DNA of 64,000 nt from Aequoribacter fuscus (lineage in GTDB: Bacteria; Pseudomonadota; Gammaproteobacteria; Pseudomonadales; Halieaceae): the NCBI RefSeq assembly GCF_009910365.1, contig NZ_CP036423.1, positions 1,426,001 through 1,490,000 on the forward strand, in the 5' to 3' direction. The notes beneath the pieces were generated by a model. It worked only from the letters and a program-made list of their open reading frames with translations, did no database searches and was not told the origin of the DNA. Shown here one piece after another: positions 45,218 through 54,671 of this stretch. How positions within the stretch are numbered: the first letter of the stretch is position 1; every line of letters starts with the position of its first letter. The translations under genes were made by a program, and so were the position numbers.

Positions 45218-46464
45218 GCACGAATAATCCGCTGTGGCACGCTCCACCGCATCCCCAATGGCTATCACAGGTTAACGACGAGGCTCGCTGCTTCGACTTA
45301 CAAGCCGTTGTGCCTCTTGACGAAACATCACTGCTGGACCACGCCATAGCCAAAACGGGGCTTTCAGATTTTGGTGAAGACTCTTGGCGCGAGCCCTTTC
45401 AGGTGTATCTGAAATCTTTAGAATCTGAGGCACAGTTGACGCTGTTTGGGCGATTAATGGCGCGCAACGACTTGATTTTGTGGTTGTCGACCCGGCTTGA
45501 AGTGATGGATTGGCTCAAACGCTATCCCGAAATTGAAGACCAAGAAGTCAAAGCCCCAATGTTCATCGTGGGGCTGCCGCGGTCTGGGACCTCAATATTG
45601 TTTGAACTGCTAGCCCAAGATCCAGACGTTGGTGTGCCCTTGATGTGGGAGGCTTTGCAGCCCTGTCCGCCGCCCGAGACAGCGACGTACCGGAACGATT
45701 CGCGCATGGAATATGCCGACTCGGTATTCACCCAGTGGAACCGTGTGGCGCCCGAATTTGCCTCGATGCATGAGATGCGTGGCGATATCCCCGCGGAATG
45801 CGGGCTGATTATGGCGGGCAGTTTTATCAGCGACCACATCGGTTCGCTACATCAAACGCCTTCCTACGCCATGTGGTGTGCAGATGCTGATTATCTTCCG
45901 GCCTATCAATATCATCGTAAAGTGCTGCAAGTGTTGCAGTGGCGTAATCCCAGAGCCCGCTGGCTATTAAAGGCGCCCGAGCATCAAGTGCACTTGGAGG
46001 TATTGTTACAGGTTTATCCGGACGCTCGTATCGTGCAGACACACCGAGACCCCATTCAGTGCATGGCATCGACGACGAGTCTTATGGGCACCCTGTATCA
46101 CATGCGCTCGGATCAGCCCTTTAATGCGGCGATGTTCGAGAACATTTTGATGGGAGAAGCGACAGCGCAACGCCTGGAAAAAGTCATGGATCAGCGCGAT
46201 TCGGGGCTAGTGCCGCCGGCCAATATTGCCGATTCGCGCTATCAGGATCTAATTGAAGATCCACTCGCGAATATACAGCGCTTGTATCGACACTTTGACT
46301 TGGATTTAAGCGATACGGCCAAGACCGCTATGCAAGCTTATTTGGCGGCCAAACCGAAGGGTAAATTTGGTACGCATCGCTATCCGGTGCAGGCGGAGCA
46401 TCTCAGTGCCAGACCGCTGTTCGAGCGTTATCAGACGCGGTATCAAGTGCCCAACGAGGCCTGA
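45214..46464 (+). CDS. Sulfotransferase family protein (pair 2)
   Basis: 416 residues. PAPS loop MFIVGLPRSGTSILFELLAQDP (about 111-132), a 3'-phosphate-type region near ARIVQTHRDPIQCMAS, and a helical N-terminus KTGLSDFGEDSWREPFQVYL shared with the pair-1 enzyme. Family members with this layout are common in steroid- and lipid-degrading actinobacteria and gammaproteobacteria; the acceptor is unknown. Coupled to the DUF1214 gene. Confidence 0.9.
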   Translation: MSTNNPLWHAPPHPQWLSQVNDEARCFDLQAVVPLDETSLLDHAIAKTGLSDFGEDSWREPFQVYLKSLESEAQLTLFGRLMARNDLILWLSTRLEVMDWLKRYPEIEDQEVKAPMFIVGLPRSGTSILFELLAQDPDVGVPLMWEALQPCPPPETATYRNDSRMEYADSVFTQWNRVAPEFASMHEMRGDIPAECGLIMAGSFISDHIGSLHQTPSYAMWCADADYLPAYQYHRKVLQVLQWRNPRARWLLKAPEHQVHLEVLLQVYPDARIVQTHRDPIQCMASTTSLMGTLYHMRSDQPFNAAMFENILMGEATAQRLEKVMDQRDSGLVPPANIADSRYQDLIEDPLANIQRLYRHFDLDLSDTAKTAMQAYLAAKPKGKFGTHRYPVQAEHLSARPLFERYQTRYQVPNEA

Positions 46465-46482
46465 GCGTAGCGCCGCGTGCGG

Positions 46483-47553
46483 TCAGTCGTGCAGAAACTC
46501 GGTCGCGTTTAGATCCAAGCATTGCTGCAAGTGGCGCTTGATCATGGTGCTGAACATCTTGTCTCCGCGTTCGTCTGGCTGCGAAAAACAGGCCCCAAGA
46601 ATCATGATCATGAGTCCGTGCATACTCTCACGGCGGTACTGTTCCCAGCAGTCTGCAGCGCTGATGTCTAGGCCATTGTGACGTAGCTGTTGGTGGTAGT
46701 GGGCGATCAGATCACGTTCCCAACGGCGTCGATCTTCGGTATCGACACTGCCCCCTAAAAAGTAAGCACAGTCTGTTAACGGGCCTGCGACACTGGGAGT
46801 TTGCCAGTCAACCGTTACCATTTCGGTTTCGCCAAACAGCATGTTTTCGCAACGAAAATCACAATGAGCGAGAGTGTAGGGTGCCTCACGGCCCGATACG
46901 AACTGTGCGTGTCTGGGTACATAGTAATCGCCAAAGGCAATCGCCTCGGCGCTTAGGCCGCTGCCAAAACGCTCTAAAAATTTAGGCCAGTACTCGATCA
47001 GAAGCGCCTGGCCGAAGGCTCCGCCGTCATCTCTTGCCGCATGAACCACAAAGTCGGTATTGAGAATGCTATCCGACCCATAGAAACTGGCAGCGAGTTT
47101 CGCCGCCTGGTCGAGCGCCATCTCAGCGTGTGGGCGGGATTCGCCAACTAAGTTGGAACCGGCTCGGTAGGAGGAAAGATCTTCCATTAAGAGCAAGAAC
47201 TGCAACTTATCGTCGCTGACGCCGCTGAAATAGATTTTGGGTAGGCGCATTGGCGTATGCTGGGCAAATCGCTCATAGAAACTCACCTCGGCATAGTAGG
47301 CACCTTGTAAACCCGCCATCGCGCGGGTCTGCTCATCACGAGCCGAAAATTTGCCGACTAACGATTTTGGTGCACTATTCGTGTTGCCACTGTAGGTGAT
47401 ATCCAATACGACGTTGCTGCCCAATTTGCCAGTGCCGATGGTTCTATGCGTGACACTGATTACGGTCTCGGAATTTAATAAACCTTGGGCTTGTAATAAT
47501 TCGGTGAGCCATTCGGGGCTCAGGTCCTCAGCTTGTGTCGGGAAATGTATCAT
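46483..47553 (-). CDS. Aminoglycoside-phosphotransferase-like small-molecule kinase
   Basis: 356 residues. Kinase-like fold: N-lobe SVTHRTIGTGKLGSNVVLDITY, catalytic loop LAHCDFRCENMLFG (HxDxxxxN) and metal motif VTVDWQTPSVAGPLTDCAYFLGG (DWQ). It resembles the DUF1679/ecdysteroid-22-kinase-like group often found with acyl-CoA dehydrogenase and steroid catabolic genes in bacteria. Substrate unknown. Convergent with the sulfotransferase, 34 bp after the next gene's stop. Confidence 0.85.
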   Translation of the reverse strand: MIHFPTQAEDLSPEWLTELLQAQGLLNSETVISVTHRTIGTGKLGSNVVLDITYSGNTNSAPKSLVGKFSARDEQTRAMAGLQGAYYAEVSFYERFAQHTPMRLPKIYFSGVSDDKLQFLLLMEDLSSYRAGSNLVGESRPHAEMALDQAAKLAASFYGSDSILNTDFVVHAARDDGGAFGQALLIEYWPKFLERFGSGLSAEAIAFGDYYVPRHAQFVSGREAPYTLAHCDFRCENMLFGETEMVTVDWQTPSVAGPLTDCAYFLGGSVDTEDRRRWERDLIAHYHQQLRHNGLDISAADCWEQYRRESMHGLMIMILGACFSQPDERGDKMFSTMIKRHLQQCLDLNATEFLHD

Positions 47554-47587
47554 AGCGATTCGTTCTTATTCTGAGCGTCCAAGTATT

Positions 47588-48751
47588 TCATAGCATGGGT
47601 TCGTCGCCGCTTAATCCAAATTCTGGCCAGGCGCCGTGAATGTGGGTTTGGCAATTGCCGTAGCCTATGGCTCCCTGCTCTGGGTCGGTGACTTTGATAA
47701 TACAGTCTCTAAATTGGCCGTAACGCTTAATCGTGTCAAGGTCTGATGTGTCTGCCACGTAATCACCGTCTAAGTGAAACTCTCCGCGCCAACTGCCATG
47801 GTATTTGCCGTCGCCGCCATGGTAGTGCCCAGCCCCTAGGTAAAAACCCAGATCGCCGACCGATTCGAACTCCAGTGTTCGCGTGCAGCCGTCGGCCAGT
47901 CCCAATTTAAACGAGCCGCTTTTCAGCCGCTTAGTTGGGGACTCAAAATTCAGAATTGGCTCTAGATGTATAACTTTACTGTCTTGTCCGTTGAGAGTCT
48001 CGAAACCACCTTGAATGCGCTCTTGCTTGAAGCCGCCTCCCGCGAACGCTAAGTAGTAGTGATGAAAGGCATAATGGCTACCGTCGGCTCGTGTAAAGAC
48101 GATTGGGTTCCAGATGGCAAGGACTTGCGGAATTAAGTGGTGGATGTCGGGCTCCAAATCGCTTGCGGGTACACCCACCATCGGTCTAACGCCCCACGAG
48201 TGATCGCGAGTGCAAATCCAATCGTTTGAATCGATGACGTGTCGCTCACCGTTAATGCTAAGCCAACCCCTAGCAGTACCTGATTGGTGGTATCGAATTT
48301 GATCGGTTGCGCGTCTGAATCCGTGCATGTCGCGGCGGTCTTCCCGATCTTCCACAACACAAGCTGCGACATGCTCGAACACAATATCAAAGGCGATGGG
48401 TTGTGCGTCATTGGGCTCTAAAAAAATCCGGATTTTCTTAAGAGGTTCTACAATTTCGTAACCCATCGGGCCGACGTTAATGCTATCTGGGTCGGTGTGC
48501 AATGCTCGGCTACCGCGCACGGTCCACTGCGCTTTGCCCTGTGCAATGCCAGCATAGGCGTCTACCACGTTGCGGTTGGTGTATTTTCCGAAGCCAAACG
48601 CTATCTGCAGGCTACCGTCTTTGGCGGCCGCCATACCGCAAATTTTTTCTGTCCAAGCTGGGTCACTTTGCCCAACGCTTGCGAAGGTGTCGACGATCTG
48701 ATGGTTAAAATACTCATCGCTGGGAAGTAGCGGGGCGATTGAACCTGACAT
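47588..48751 (-). CDS. CrtC/AttH-like lipocalin-fold protein, function unknown
   Basis: 387 residues without a clear signal peptide. It is rich in beta-type segments and aromatic residues; DWICTRDHSWGVRPMVG and FHHYYLAFAGGGFKQERIQGGFETL recall the tandem lipocalin-like domains of hydroxyneurosporene synthase (CrtC) and AttH-type proteins, which act on hydrophobic molecules. That is fold-level inference. It probably forms a unit with the kinase downstream. Its start lies about 90 bp from the left island boundary. Confidence 0.65.
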   Translation of the reverse strand: MSGSIAPLLPSDEYFNHQIVDTFASVGQSDPAWTEKICGMAAAKDGSLQIAFGFGKYTNRNVVDAYAGIAQGKAQWTVRGSRALHTDPDSINVGPMGYEIVEPLKKIRIFLEPNDAQPIAFDIVFEHVAACVVEDREDRRDMHGFRRATDQIRYHQSGTARGWLSINGERHVIDSNDWICTRDHSWGVRPMVGVPASDLEPDIHHLIPQVLAIWNPIVFTRADGSHYAFHHYYLAFAGGGFKQERIQGGFETLNGQDSKVIHLEPILNFESPTKRLKSGSFKLGLADGCTRTLEFESVGDLGFYLGAGHYHGGDGKYHGSWRGEFHLDGDYVADTSDLDTIKRYGQFRDCIIKVTDPEQGAIGYGNCQTHIHGAWPEFGLSGDEPML

Positions 48752-48837
48752 TGGCTATCCTTGGGTGTTTTATTTATACCCTGAGATTGCCGCTGAATGG
48801 ATGCAAATGCATCCGCTATTTGGCTTATGTGCGCCCT

Positions 48838-48894
48838 AAAACAAAAAAAGCACCCCGAAGGATGCTTTTCTTGTTTGGCGGTGGGCCAGGGATT
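48838..48894. repeat. Island boundary repeat attR (copy of tRNA-Ser 3' end)
   Basis: 57 bp identical to 55278-55334. It contains the last 19 nt of tRNA-Ser(TGA) (reading leftwards) plus its intrinsic terminator AAAAGCATCC-TTCG-GGGTGCTTTTTTT. One mismatch further left the match goes on for 4 more bases. To its right the sequence leaves the tRNA at once. Confidence 0.93.
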
Positions 48895-48909
48895 TAGTTG
48901 AGTCAACTA
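48895..48909. repeat. 15-nt perfect palindrome touching attR
   Basis: TAGTTGA-G-TCAACTA begins on the first base after the direct repeat. A symmetric site at this place could be an arm or accessory site for a recombinase or excisionase; no function is proven. The rest of 48910-49011 shows no gene. Confidence 0.55.
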
Positions 48910-49011
48910 CCTTGGTCGTACGGCTTCAGTGCCTGGTATCTGGGTTGATAGGTCAAATTCAATTAAGATCTAGTCACAAGAAGAACTCCGTTTGGTCGGG
49001 CGAAACGTCTC

Positions 49012-49041
49012 TTGACAGCACCTATTAACTGGTGCTATCAA
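49012..49041 (+). promoter_or_regulatory. Toxin-antitoxin promoter inside an inverted-repeat operator
   Basis: TTGACAGCACC (49012-49022), 8-nt spacer TATTAACT, GGTGCTATCAA (49031-49041): an inverted repeat with 10 of 11 paired positions. Its outer ends are the -35 TTGACA (49012-49017) and the -10 TATCAA (49036-49041), 18-nt spacer. Binding of the antitoxin complex here would block RNA polymerase directly. A further half-site TGGTGCC follows. Confidence 0.8.
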
Positions 49042-49071
49042 TGGTGCCAAGCAGTCGTCTAGGTAATCATT

Positions 49072-49341
49072 ATGCAAGTGAAATTTTCCGAGGATGTCAT
49101 TCCTCTATCAGATCTGAAAGTTAATCCCGGAAAGGTGGTTAGTCGAGCGCAAGATACGCATCGCCCAATACTGCTCACCAGTCGAGGTCGAGGCATCGCT
49201 GTTGTCCAAGGACTTGAGGATTATGAGAGAACTGCCGAGGAACTGCGGTTTGTAAAAGCGGTGGCGCAGGGGCTTTTGGATGTTCGTGAAGGTAACACCG
49301 TATCGTTGGAGGATGCCAAAACAACCTTAGGTATCGAGTAA
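49072..49341 (+). CDS. Antitoxin, Phd/YefM family
   Basis: 89 residues. Phd/YefM fold: VIPLSDLKVNPGKVVSRAQDTHRPILLTSRGRGIAVVQGLEDYERT is the usual N-terminal DNA-binding half (I-P-x-S-x-L-x-x ... P-x-x-[LV]-T-x-x-G-x-x-x-[AV]-[VI]). The C-terminal part should wrap the toxin. It ends at 49341 and the toxin ATG follows with no gap. Autoregulated, given the operator upstream. Confidence 0.93.
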   Translation: MQVKFSEDVIPLSDLKVNPGKVVSRAQDTHRPILLTSRGRGIAVVQGLEDYERTAEELRFVKAVAQGLLDVREGNTVSLEDAKTTLGIE

Positions 49342-49641
49342 ATGGAATTACGCATTGCACTGTCTGCTCTTCAAGACTTACAGACGATTCAGAAGTATTA
49401 TAGAGAGCAAGGTGTGCCACATATTGGTCATGATTTCATGTCTGCAATCCTGGAACATTGCGAAATTCTCAAAAGTCACCCGGATCTAGGCCGCATTGTT
49501 CCTGAATTCAATCAAGATCATATTCGCGAATTGATTCACGCGCCATTCCGGGCTGTTTACCTTAGACAGCCTAACGAGGTTGTACTCATAAGAGTCTGGC
49601 GAAGTGAAAGGCAACTTGAACTGCCAGGAAACGAAACATGA
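49342..49641 (+). CDS. Toxin, ParE/RelE superfamily
   Basis: 99 residues, typical length. Small helical N-terminus (SALQDLQTIQKYYREQG) then the beta sheet with LGRIVPEFNQDHIRELIHAPFRAVYLRQPNEVVLIRVWRSERQL. The Arg in IRELIHAPFRAVY and the closing VWRSER fit the ParE/RelE fold. A ParE-type gyrase poison and a RelE-type ribonuclease cannot be told apart here with certainty; the sequence looks more ParE-like. Adjacent to the antitoxin with no spacer. Confidence 0.93.
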   Translation: MELRIALSALQDLQTIQKYYREQGVPHIGHDFMSAILEHCEILKSHPDLGRIVPEFNQDHIRELIHAPFRAVYLRQPNEVVLIRVWRSERQLELPGNET

Positions 49642-49855
49642 CGAAGCCATGCACTATATGGGAAAACCCCCGCTTTGCCAGGGCTTTATCATCGATTATA
49701 GCCAGCAATATGCCGATTGAGGTTTAGCAGCACTAAAAAGATCGTTATTAGATCACGTCTAATGTTGTACTGCCGGGCAATTGAGAAGTCTCGTCACCAG
49801 CCTTAAAAAGGTATATCTTGAAAATCACAGACGCACATCCTCTCTAGGAATCTCA

Positions 49856-50971
49856 ATGGATGATTTTTCCCCAGGTGAAACTGGGACTTGGCCCCTACGT
49901 TCTAATTCGAATGCTTTACGCAGGATTAATAGATCTGATGGCAAAGAACACTTTTTTGAGCGCATAATTTCTTTGAAATATATAAGATCGCGTAGACGGG
50001 AAGACGCTAGCATCTCAAATCCGAGAGTAGTGGAAATAATCTCTTTTAATCTATATCAGGGTTTTATATGCGAGGTTTACCCAGGTGGTTATATCCCATA
50101 CAAAACGCCTATCTCTTCAATACTGAGCGCAGAAGACATTCGGAGTGGGTCTTCCATATCCGACATCGAGGATTACCTGCTCCGACGATATTACGAAATT
50201 GAGGGGAATACATGGGAAAAGGATGTCGCGCTCAAAAACTATCGATACCAAGAATATATTGATGACAGATCTAGGCAGCTCATTAGGGGGGATGGTTTTA
50301 ATGACCCCAAATATGATGCTTCAGTTGAACCCACAGACCTCGTCCCACCCGCAGAGATTAATATAATTTATAACCAAAGAGGTTGCCGCGTGTCAGCGCA
50401 GATGCTCGTGAAAGACTACAAACAAGACGGCACGCATTTTTACGGCGACGTCAGGGAAACAGGTTTGCGAACATCGATGGCAATGAGTTTGTGGTTTGAT
50501 AATTTAGAATCGGTAAGCGACGCGCAAGGGAATACGATATCTTGCTTGTTGGAATATCTTAATCAGTATTATGCCAATTCGCCAATCGGGGTCGGCAAGT
50601 TTCTCAAAGAAAGTTACCGTAATGTTATTAAGGTTATATTGTTCGTAGGTGTGCGGAAGAGTTTTACTCGCCAAAAAAAGCTAGTTCTGTACAGTTACGT
50701 TCAAGATGTTTTCAGGCGGCATCTGGTGATTGACATGCATGATTATTATTTCAGTAAGTATGAGGTTTCTATTCCAAAAAATTTACGTTCTTTCAAAGTG
50801 GCGCTAAAGCGAGCATTTGTTGAGGTTGAGGATCAGGCTGCACTGATATCATGTTTGATCGACATAATTAGTGTCCCCCGTAAGCTCGACGATGAAGCTA
50901 AACTCACCCACGAGTACTTACGCAAAATAAAAGCGTTACAGGATGCACCTGTTGCTGAGAGTGTTTCGTGA
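49856..50971 (+). CDS. Orphan island protein, 371 residues
   Basis: Unrecognised. Start set at ATG 49856 (MDDFSPGETG) because AGGAA precedes it by 5 nt; a TTG at 49781 has no ribosome site. No signal peptide or membrane helix. A central stretch (VPPAEINIIYNQRGCRVSAQMLVKDY ... HFYGDVRETGLRTSMAMSLWFDNLESV) has the strand pattern of a WYL-like, Sm-fold domain, with a similar but weaker one before it (RVVEIISFNLYQGFICEVYPGG). The C-terminal 80 residues are helical (DQAALISCLIDIISVPRKLDDEAKLTHEYL), in the manner of TerB-like tails. These are fold guesses only. Codon use is AT-rich, which suggests transfer. Confidence 0.75.
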   Translation: MDDFSPGETGTWPLRSNSNALRRINRSDGKEHFFERIISLKYIRSRRREDASISNPRVVEIISFNLYQGFICEVYPGGYIPYKTPISSILSAEDIRSGSSISDIEDYLLRRYYEIEGNTWEKDVALKNYRYQEYIDDRSRQLIRGDGFNDPKYDASVEPTDLVPPAEINIIYNQRGCRVSAQMLVKDYKQDGTHFYGDVRETGLRTSMAMSLWFDNLESVSDAQGNTISCLLEYLNQYYANSPIGVGKFLKESYRNVIKVILFVGVRKSFTRQKKLVLYSYVQDVFRRHLVIDMHDYYFSKYEVSIPKNLRSFKVALKRAFVEVEDQAALISCLIDIISVPRKLDDEAKLTHEYLRKIKALQDAPVAESVS

Positions 50972-51168
50972 CGGCTCAGAGGGTTTGTCCCGGATACAGA
51001 GTCGGCGTTCGATTCGAAGTGTGTGAGCGCGTATGGCAATGGGTGAGTGATTTCAAAAAGCTACTAGTCACTGTGTCTGGGATTGCTCGTCCTCAACGCA
51101 GATCGTCAAAGATCGCCGGCCCGCTCACGAACGTTCACGTCACGCGCCCCCACGAGTTGATTCGGGTG

Positions 51169-53886
51169 TTAGGGGCCATCGTAGGTGTCAGGTAAATTGA
51201 ACACGGTAATGTAATATTTTTTGTGTTCACCTGTTGTCAGTTTAAAAACTATCGTGGTTTCATTGATCAGCACCAATACGTATGGGAGGCTTGGTTCACT
51301 CGATAGTAATGTTGGGACCTCAGGTTTTATTAACCGGTGAGTTTCAGTTTGAGCCCCTAAGTCCATGATAGACCAGTTAGCACTGGCGACTTTGAAGGTG
51401 TAAGTGCCAGGTGTAAGCTTCATTACCAATTGATAGGTTCCATCATCTAATTCGTCAAATGTGTCACTGACTCCCCAGTCGTTCATGTCCCCGCGAAGCA
51501 GCACAGGTTTAACCATCGTTATCGCAGACGTATTGGCTTTCATTGGTGAAGCTAATAGCACTGGTTCTGGCTCAGCTCCGACCGGTATATCGTCGGACTT
51601 GTCTGGATCTAGAGGGAACAGATCATCAACATCATTCACGCCATCGGCGTCTGTATCAGCCTCAAGCGGCGACGTACCTAATGTCTCCTCTTGCTCATCC
51701 GATAAGCCATCCTCATCTGAGTCGCGTATTCCCCATAGCGAGAGAGGTGCACCAGAAGCTTTGGCATACATAGAGAAATGATCATGATTGAGTGATTCTG
51801 TGCCTTCCTGAGGTTTCCAGGTGGGATTGACATCTCCCAGCAGAATCGCAGCAAAGTTCACTTCTGTTTTGTCAGGATAAGTCAATAAGTAAGCTTTTGA
51901 AGCGTCAAACACATTGGATTTATCACCGTGTGTTGACCAAAGCGATTGCGCGTCTGCAACTAATTTCCATGACGGCTCTAGCGCATCGCTCAAGCCTACA
52001 GCGACTTTAAGAATAGCGAGTGCATCAGCTGAGGTCACACGACCATCTTGGTTCATATCTGCCGAGATAAGCTGGTATGGCGATACAGCCAGAGCCTCGA
52101 GCGGCCCATCACCGTCTGGATCTGAGTTAGGGTTTAATCCAACCGCGATTTTCAATGCAGCCAGAGCATCTGCTGAGGTGATGGTGCGGTTAATATCAGC
52201 GTCAGTAACAGCTTGTGACGCGGAGAGCTCGTAGTTACCTTCGGGAGTATCTTCAAATCTATACCGTCCTTGAGCGTTTGTTGCTGATTTAACTTCAGCA
52301 TCAGAGATACGATGTATTTCTGCGGCGTTCATTAAAGAATGTTGAGACCAGTGGTACACGATGCCATTAAGATCATCATACAACGGTTTAAAGTCAGTGG
52401 CGTCAAGGGGGTCAGTACCTTTTTCAAGCTCGTAGGCATCGCTGTAGCCATCATTATCATCATCAAGGTCAGTGTTGTTGCCTATGCCGTCATTGTCGGT
52501 ATCAATACTTTCCGCAGCGTCCAGCGGAAATGCGTCTTCTATGTCATTCACCCCGTCCTGATCATTATCGAACAAAATCTCGGGAGCATCGTTCGCGCCT
52601 GTTCCCCAGCACGTAACGCCGGTGCTGGTTAATACACAAGCCATTGTTGTTGTAAGTGCCAGAGTGCCTATGCGAGCGTTTAACAGTGGTGGTGTAAGGA
52701 TGTCAAAAGAGCTCGAGCCGCCGCAGGCTAAACCATAACCGTATTCGTGTGAGCAGTAATTGTAACTTCCAACTGTGAGATTATTTATATTAGTTTCAGA
52801 TGTTACATCGTAATAAATATCTTTCCCGATCCCATAGCAAGATGTTGAACCCGTGGAGTCTTCCGAGCAAACGAAATCGTTGGCAGCGTGAACATCGGTA
52901 TAAGATCCTGACAAGTCACTAGGGATTTGCTCCGAGCCCGTGGATCCAAAGCAAGAAATTCCTCCGCTGTGCAAGACACAACTATGGTCCCATCCAGACA
53001 CAATTTTTTTTGCTCCCGAGAAGGTTAGTGGATTCATGTAATACTTACCGCCCCAGCAAGTGATGGAGTCATCTTCCAAAAGTGCACAAGAGTATCGGTT
53101 AGCGCTGGTTAATTGCTTTACTTTGTCCAGATTTTCTGGGGGAGATGCTTGTCCATACGCATTATCACCCCAGCATGAGACAGTGTCGCTCAGAGTAATA
53201 CCGCAACCGTGTCGCTCACCTAAAGAAATTTGTTTAAAAGCGGTTGAGGTGGGCGGTTGTATCTGGCCGTATGAATTACTACCCCAGCAACGTGGAATTC
53301 TTTCTCCGTCAAGTAGGCAGATGGATGCGCTTTGATTATCGGTGGAGAAAACATACTCGGGGCGCGTGGGGGAGCGACCTAATAGAATTTCATCTGCGTC
53401 CGTGATCGCGTCGTTGTCGTCGTCATCGTCTGCTACGTCACCAATCCCGTCATCGTCGTTATCGGAATGTTCTAGTGGATCGATTGGAAATGCGTCTAAA
53501 TTATCTGCGTAGCCATCTCCATCATCATCTAGGTCAGCGTTGTTACCTGTGCCATCGCCATCGGTGTCGACCGTCTCAGCTGGATCTAACGGGAAGGCGT
53601 CTTCACTATCTGCAACACCATCGTTGTCATCATCTGCATCTGCACGCATACCTGAGTCAATACATGCTTGATCACAATTATTGGGCGCACCATCTGCGTC
53701 CGTATCAGTTAAATTACCGATGGGCGCATTTGGAAACTGATCTTTGTTATCCGCTATCAAGTCCCCGTCAAGATCACTCGCCCAGACGCTTTCTCCTAAT
53801 CTGCCTTCTCCCAGAACAAATGCTTCTTGGGCGTTTGCTGAGTATGCATGAAGCAAGCCGACAAAGATGAGAAAGATAGCTCGCAT
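51169..53886 (-). CDS. Exported mosaic protein: TSP3, RCC1, dockerin and E-set modules
   Basis: 905 residues, signal peptide [20 protein letters not shown]. In order: calcium-type thrombospondin-3 repeats (about 35-170; [20 protein letters not shown]), five to seven RCC1-like blades with CWG motifs (about 185-440; [25 protein letters not shown]), TSP3 again (about 445-500), a carboxypeptidase-regulatory-like domain ([19 protein letters not shown]), two dockerin-type EF loops ([23 protein letters not shown] and [23 protein letters not shown]), TSP3 ([20 protein letters not shown]), and a C-terminal E-set domain ([11 protein letters not shown] ... [10 protein letters not shown]) like those binding alpha-glucans. 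Probably secreted or surface-held. It starts 2 bp after its upstream partner. Confidence 0.88.
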   Translation of the reverse strand: MRAIFLIFVGLLHAYSANAQEAFVLGEGRLGESVWASDLDGDLIADNKDQFPNAPIGNLTDTDADGAPNNCDQACIDSGMRADADDDNDGVADSEDAFPLDPAETVDTDGDGTGNNADLDDDGDGYADNLDAFPIDPLEHSDNDDDGIGDVADDDDDNDAITDADEILLGRSPTRPEYVFSTDNQSASICLLDGERIPRCWGSNSYGQIQPPTSTAFKQISLGERHGCGITLSDTVSCWGDNAYGQASPPENLDKVKQLTSANRYSCALLEDDSITCWGGKYYMNPLTFSGAKKIVSGWDHSCVLHSGGISCFGSTGSEQIPSDLSGSYTDVHAANDFVCSEDSTGSTSCYGIGKDIYYDVTSETNINNLTVGSYNYCSHEYGYGLACGGSSSFDILTPPLLNARIGTLALTTTMACVLTSTGVTCWGTGANDAPEILFDNDQDGVNDIEDAFPLDAAESIDTDNDGIGNNTDLDDDNDGYSDAYELEKGTDPLDATDFKPLYDDLNGIVYHWSQHSLMNAAEIHRISDAEVKSATNAQGRYRFEDTPEGNYELSASQAVTDADINRTITSADALAALKIAVGLNPNSDPDGDGPLEALAVSPYQLISADMNQDGRVTSADALAILKVAVGLSDALEPSWKLVADAQSLWSTHGDKSNVFDASKAYLLTYPDKTEVNFAAILLGDVNPTWKPQEGTESLNHDHFSMYAKASGAPLSLWGIRDSDEDGLSDEQEETLGTSPLEADTDADGVNDVDDLFPLDPDKSDDIPVGAEPEPVLLASPMKANTSAITMVKPVLLRGDMNDWGVSDTFDELDDGTYQLVMKLTPGTYTFKVASANWSIMDLGAQTETHRLIKPEVPTLLSSEPSLPYVLVLINETTIVFKLTTGEHKKYYITVFNLPDTYDGP

Positions 53887-53888
53887 TA

Positions 53889-54671
53889 TTACGGAAGCTG
53901 CTGCAGGCGAACGGGATAAGCTGCATTCAGTATTTCAGGGGCTGGCGTATACTCAACCATCAACCAAGCATTCTTTACTTCCGTCTTGGCTTCGCACCCT
54001 AGAGACCCAATATAGTAATCGGGGTAACTCCCATAACCGCTTTTTTTTCTGGATTGGGCCAATATTTCTTGTCTTGACCCCGACGTGACGGGAACGTAAA
54101 GAATGCCCTCAATCTCATGCAGTATGCTGTTACTAGCAAATGCTTGCCCAGAACAGTCAGACGAATGATAGTACAGATAAGTTGAACCCCACGAGGTCAG
54201 TATAATCCGCTGGTCTGCGACTGAATTTACTATCATAGCCGAGATCTCTGATTCTCCAGCCGTAACAATAAATTGGGTTGTGCCTCCGGCAGTTGCGGAC
54301 ACTTTGCTTAACACCACATCATTTGCGTCCATCAATACAATGTCACCTGAAGGGATTTGATTTAGATGTACTTCGCCTAACACTCCGCCTTCAGGATATA
54401 CCACGACCGTACCTTCACCAGCCAAGACACCAGAGCTACCATCAGCACAGGTTATGACGACAGAGCTTCCATCTTGAGTTACTGAGCAGCCGCCAAAATC
54501 TTCAATGGCAACGATTCTGCGATTTAAGTTATCAAAGTTGTTGTTAATGTCGTTAGCGTCAGCAATGTCTCCGTTGGAAAAGCTAACTAGAGGTGGGAGT
54601 TCTTGCGCGGATACTGGTGTAGTAAGAAACAGTACGAATACTAGCAACGACGTGTAAGGGTCTAGCCTCAT
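53889..54671 (-). CDS. Exported hypothetical protein, 260 residues
   Basis: Signal peptide [24 protein letters not shown], then [27 protein letters not shown], a motif of the F-x-N-G-x-x-A-D-A-x-x-[VI]-N-x-N-F type found at the start of the mature part of many exported proteins of unknown role. The rest is beta-rich with four or more cysteines ([36 protein letters not shown]). It is directly upstream of, and coupled to, the 905-residue mosaic protein, so the two are likely to work together. Confidence 0.8.
   Translation of the reverse strand: MRLDPYTSLLVFVLFLTTPVSAQELPPLVSFSNGDIADANDINNNFDNLNRRIVAIEDFGGCSVTQDGSSVVITCADGSSGVLAGEGTVVVYPEGGVLGEVHLNQIPSGDIVLMDANDVVLSKVSATAGGTTQFIVTAGESEISAMIVNSVADQRIILTSWGSTYLYYHSSDCSGQAFASNSILHEIEGILYVPVTSGSRQEILAQSRKKSGYGSYPDYYIGSLGCEAKTEVKNAWLMVEYTPAPEILNAAYPVRLQQLP

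Noticed and set aside
50972-51168. Possible small gene between the island's convergent genes
   Set aside because: Frames here overlap the neighbouring genes or lack ribosome sites; nothing supportable.
53380-53780. Regularly spaced short repeats that could look like a CRISPR array
   Set aside because: They are codons for the Asp-rich TSP3 repeats of the 905-residue protein, in frame and without constant repeats or unique spacers.
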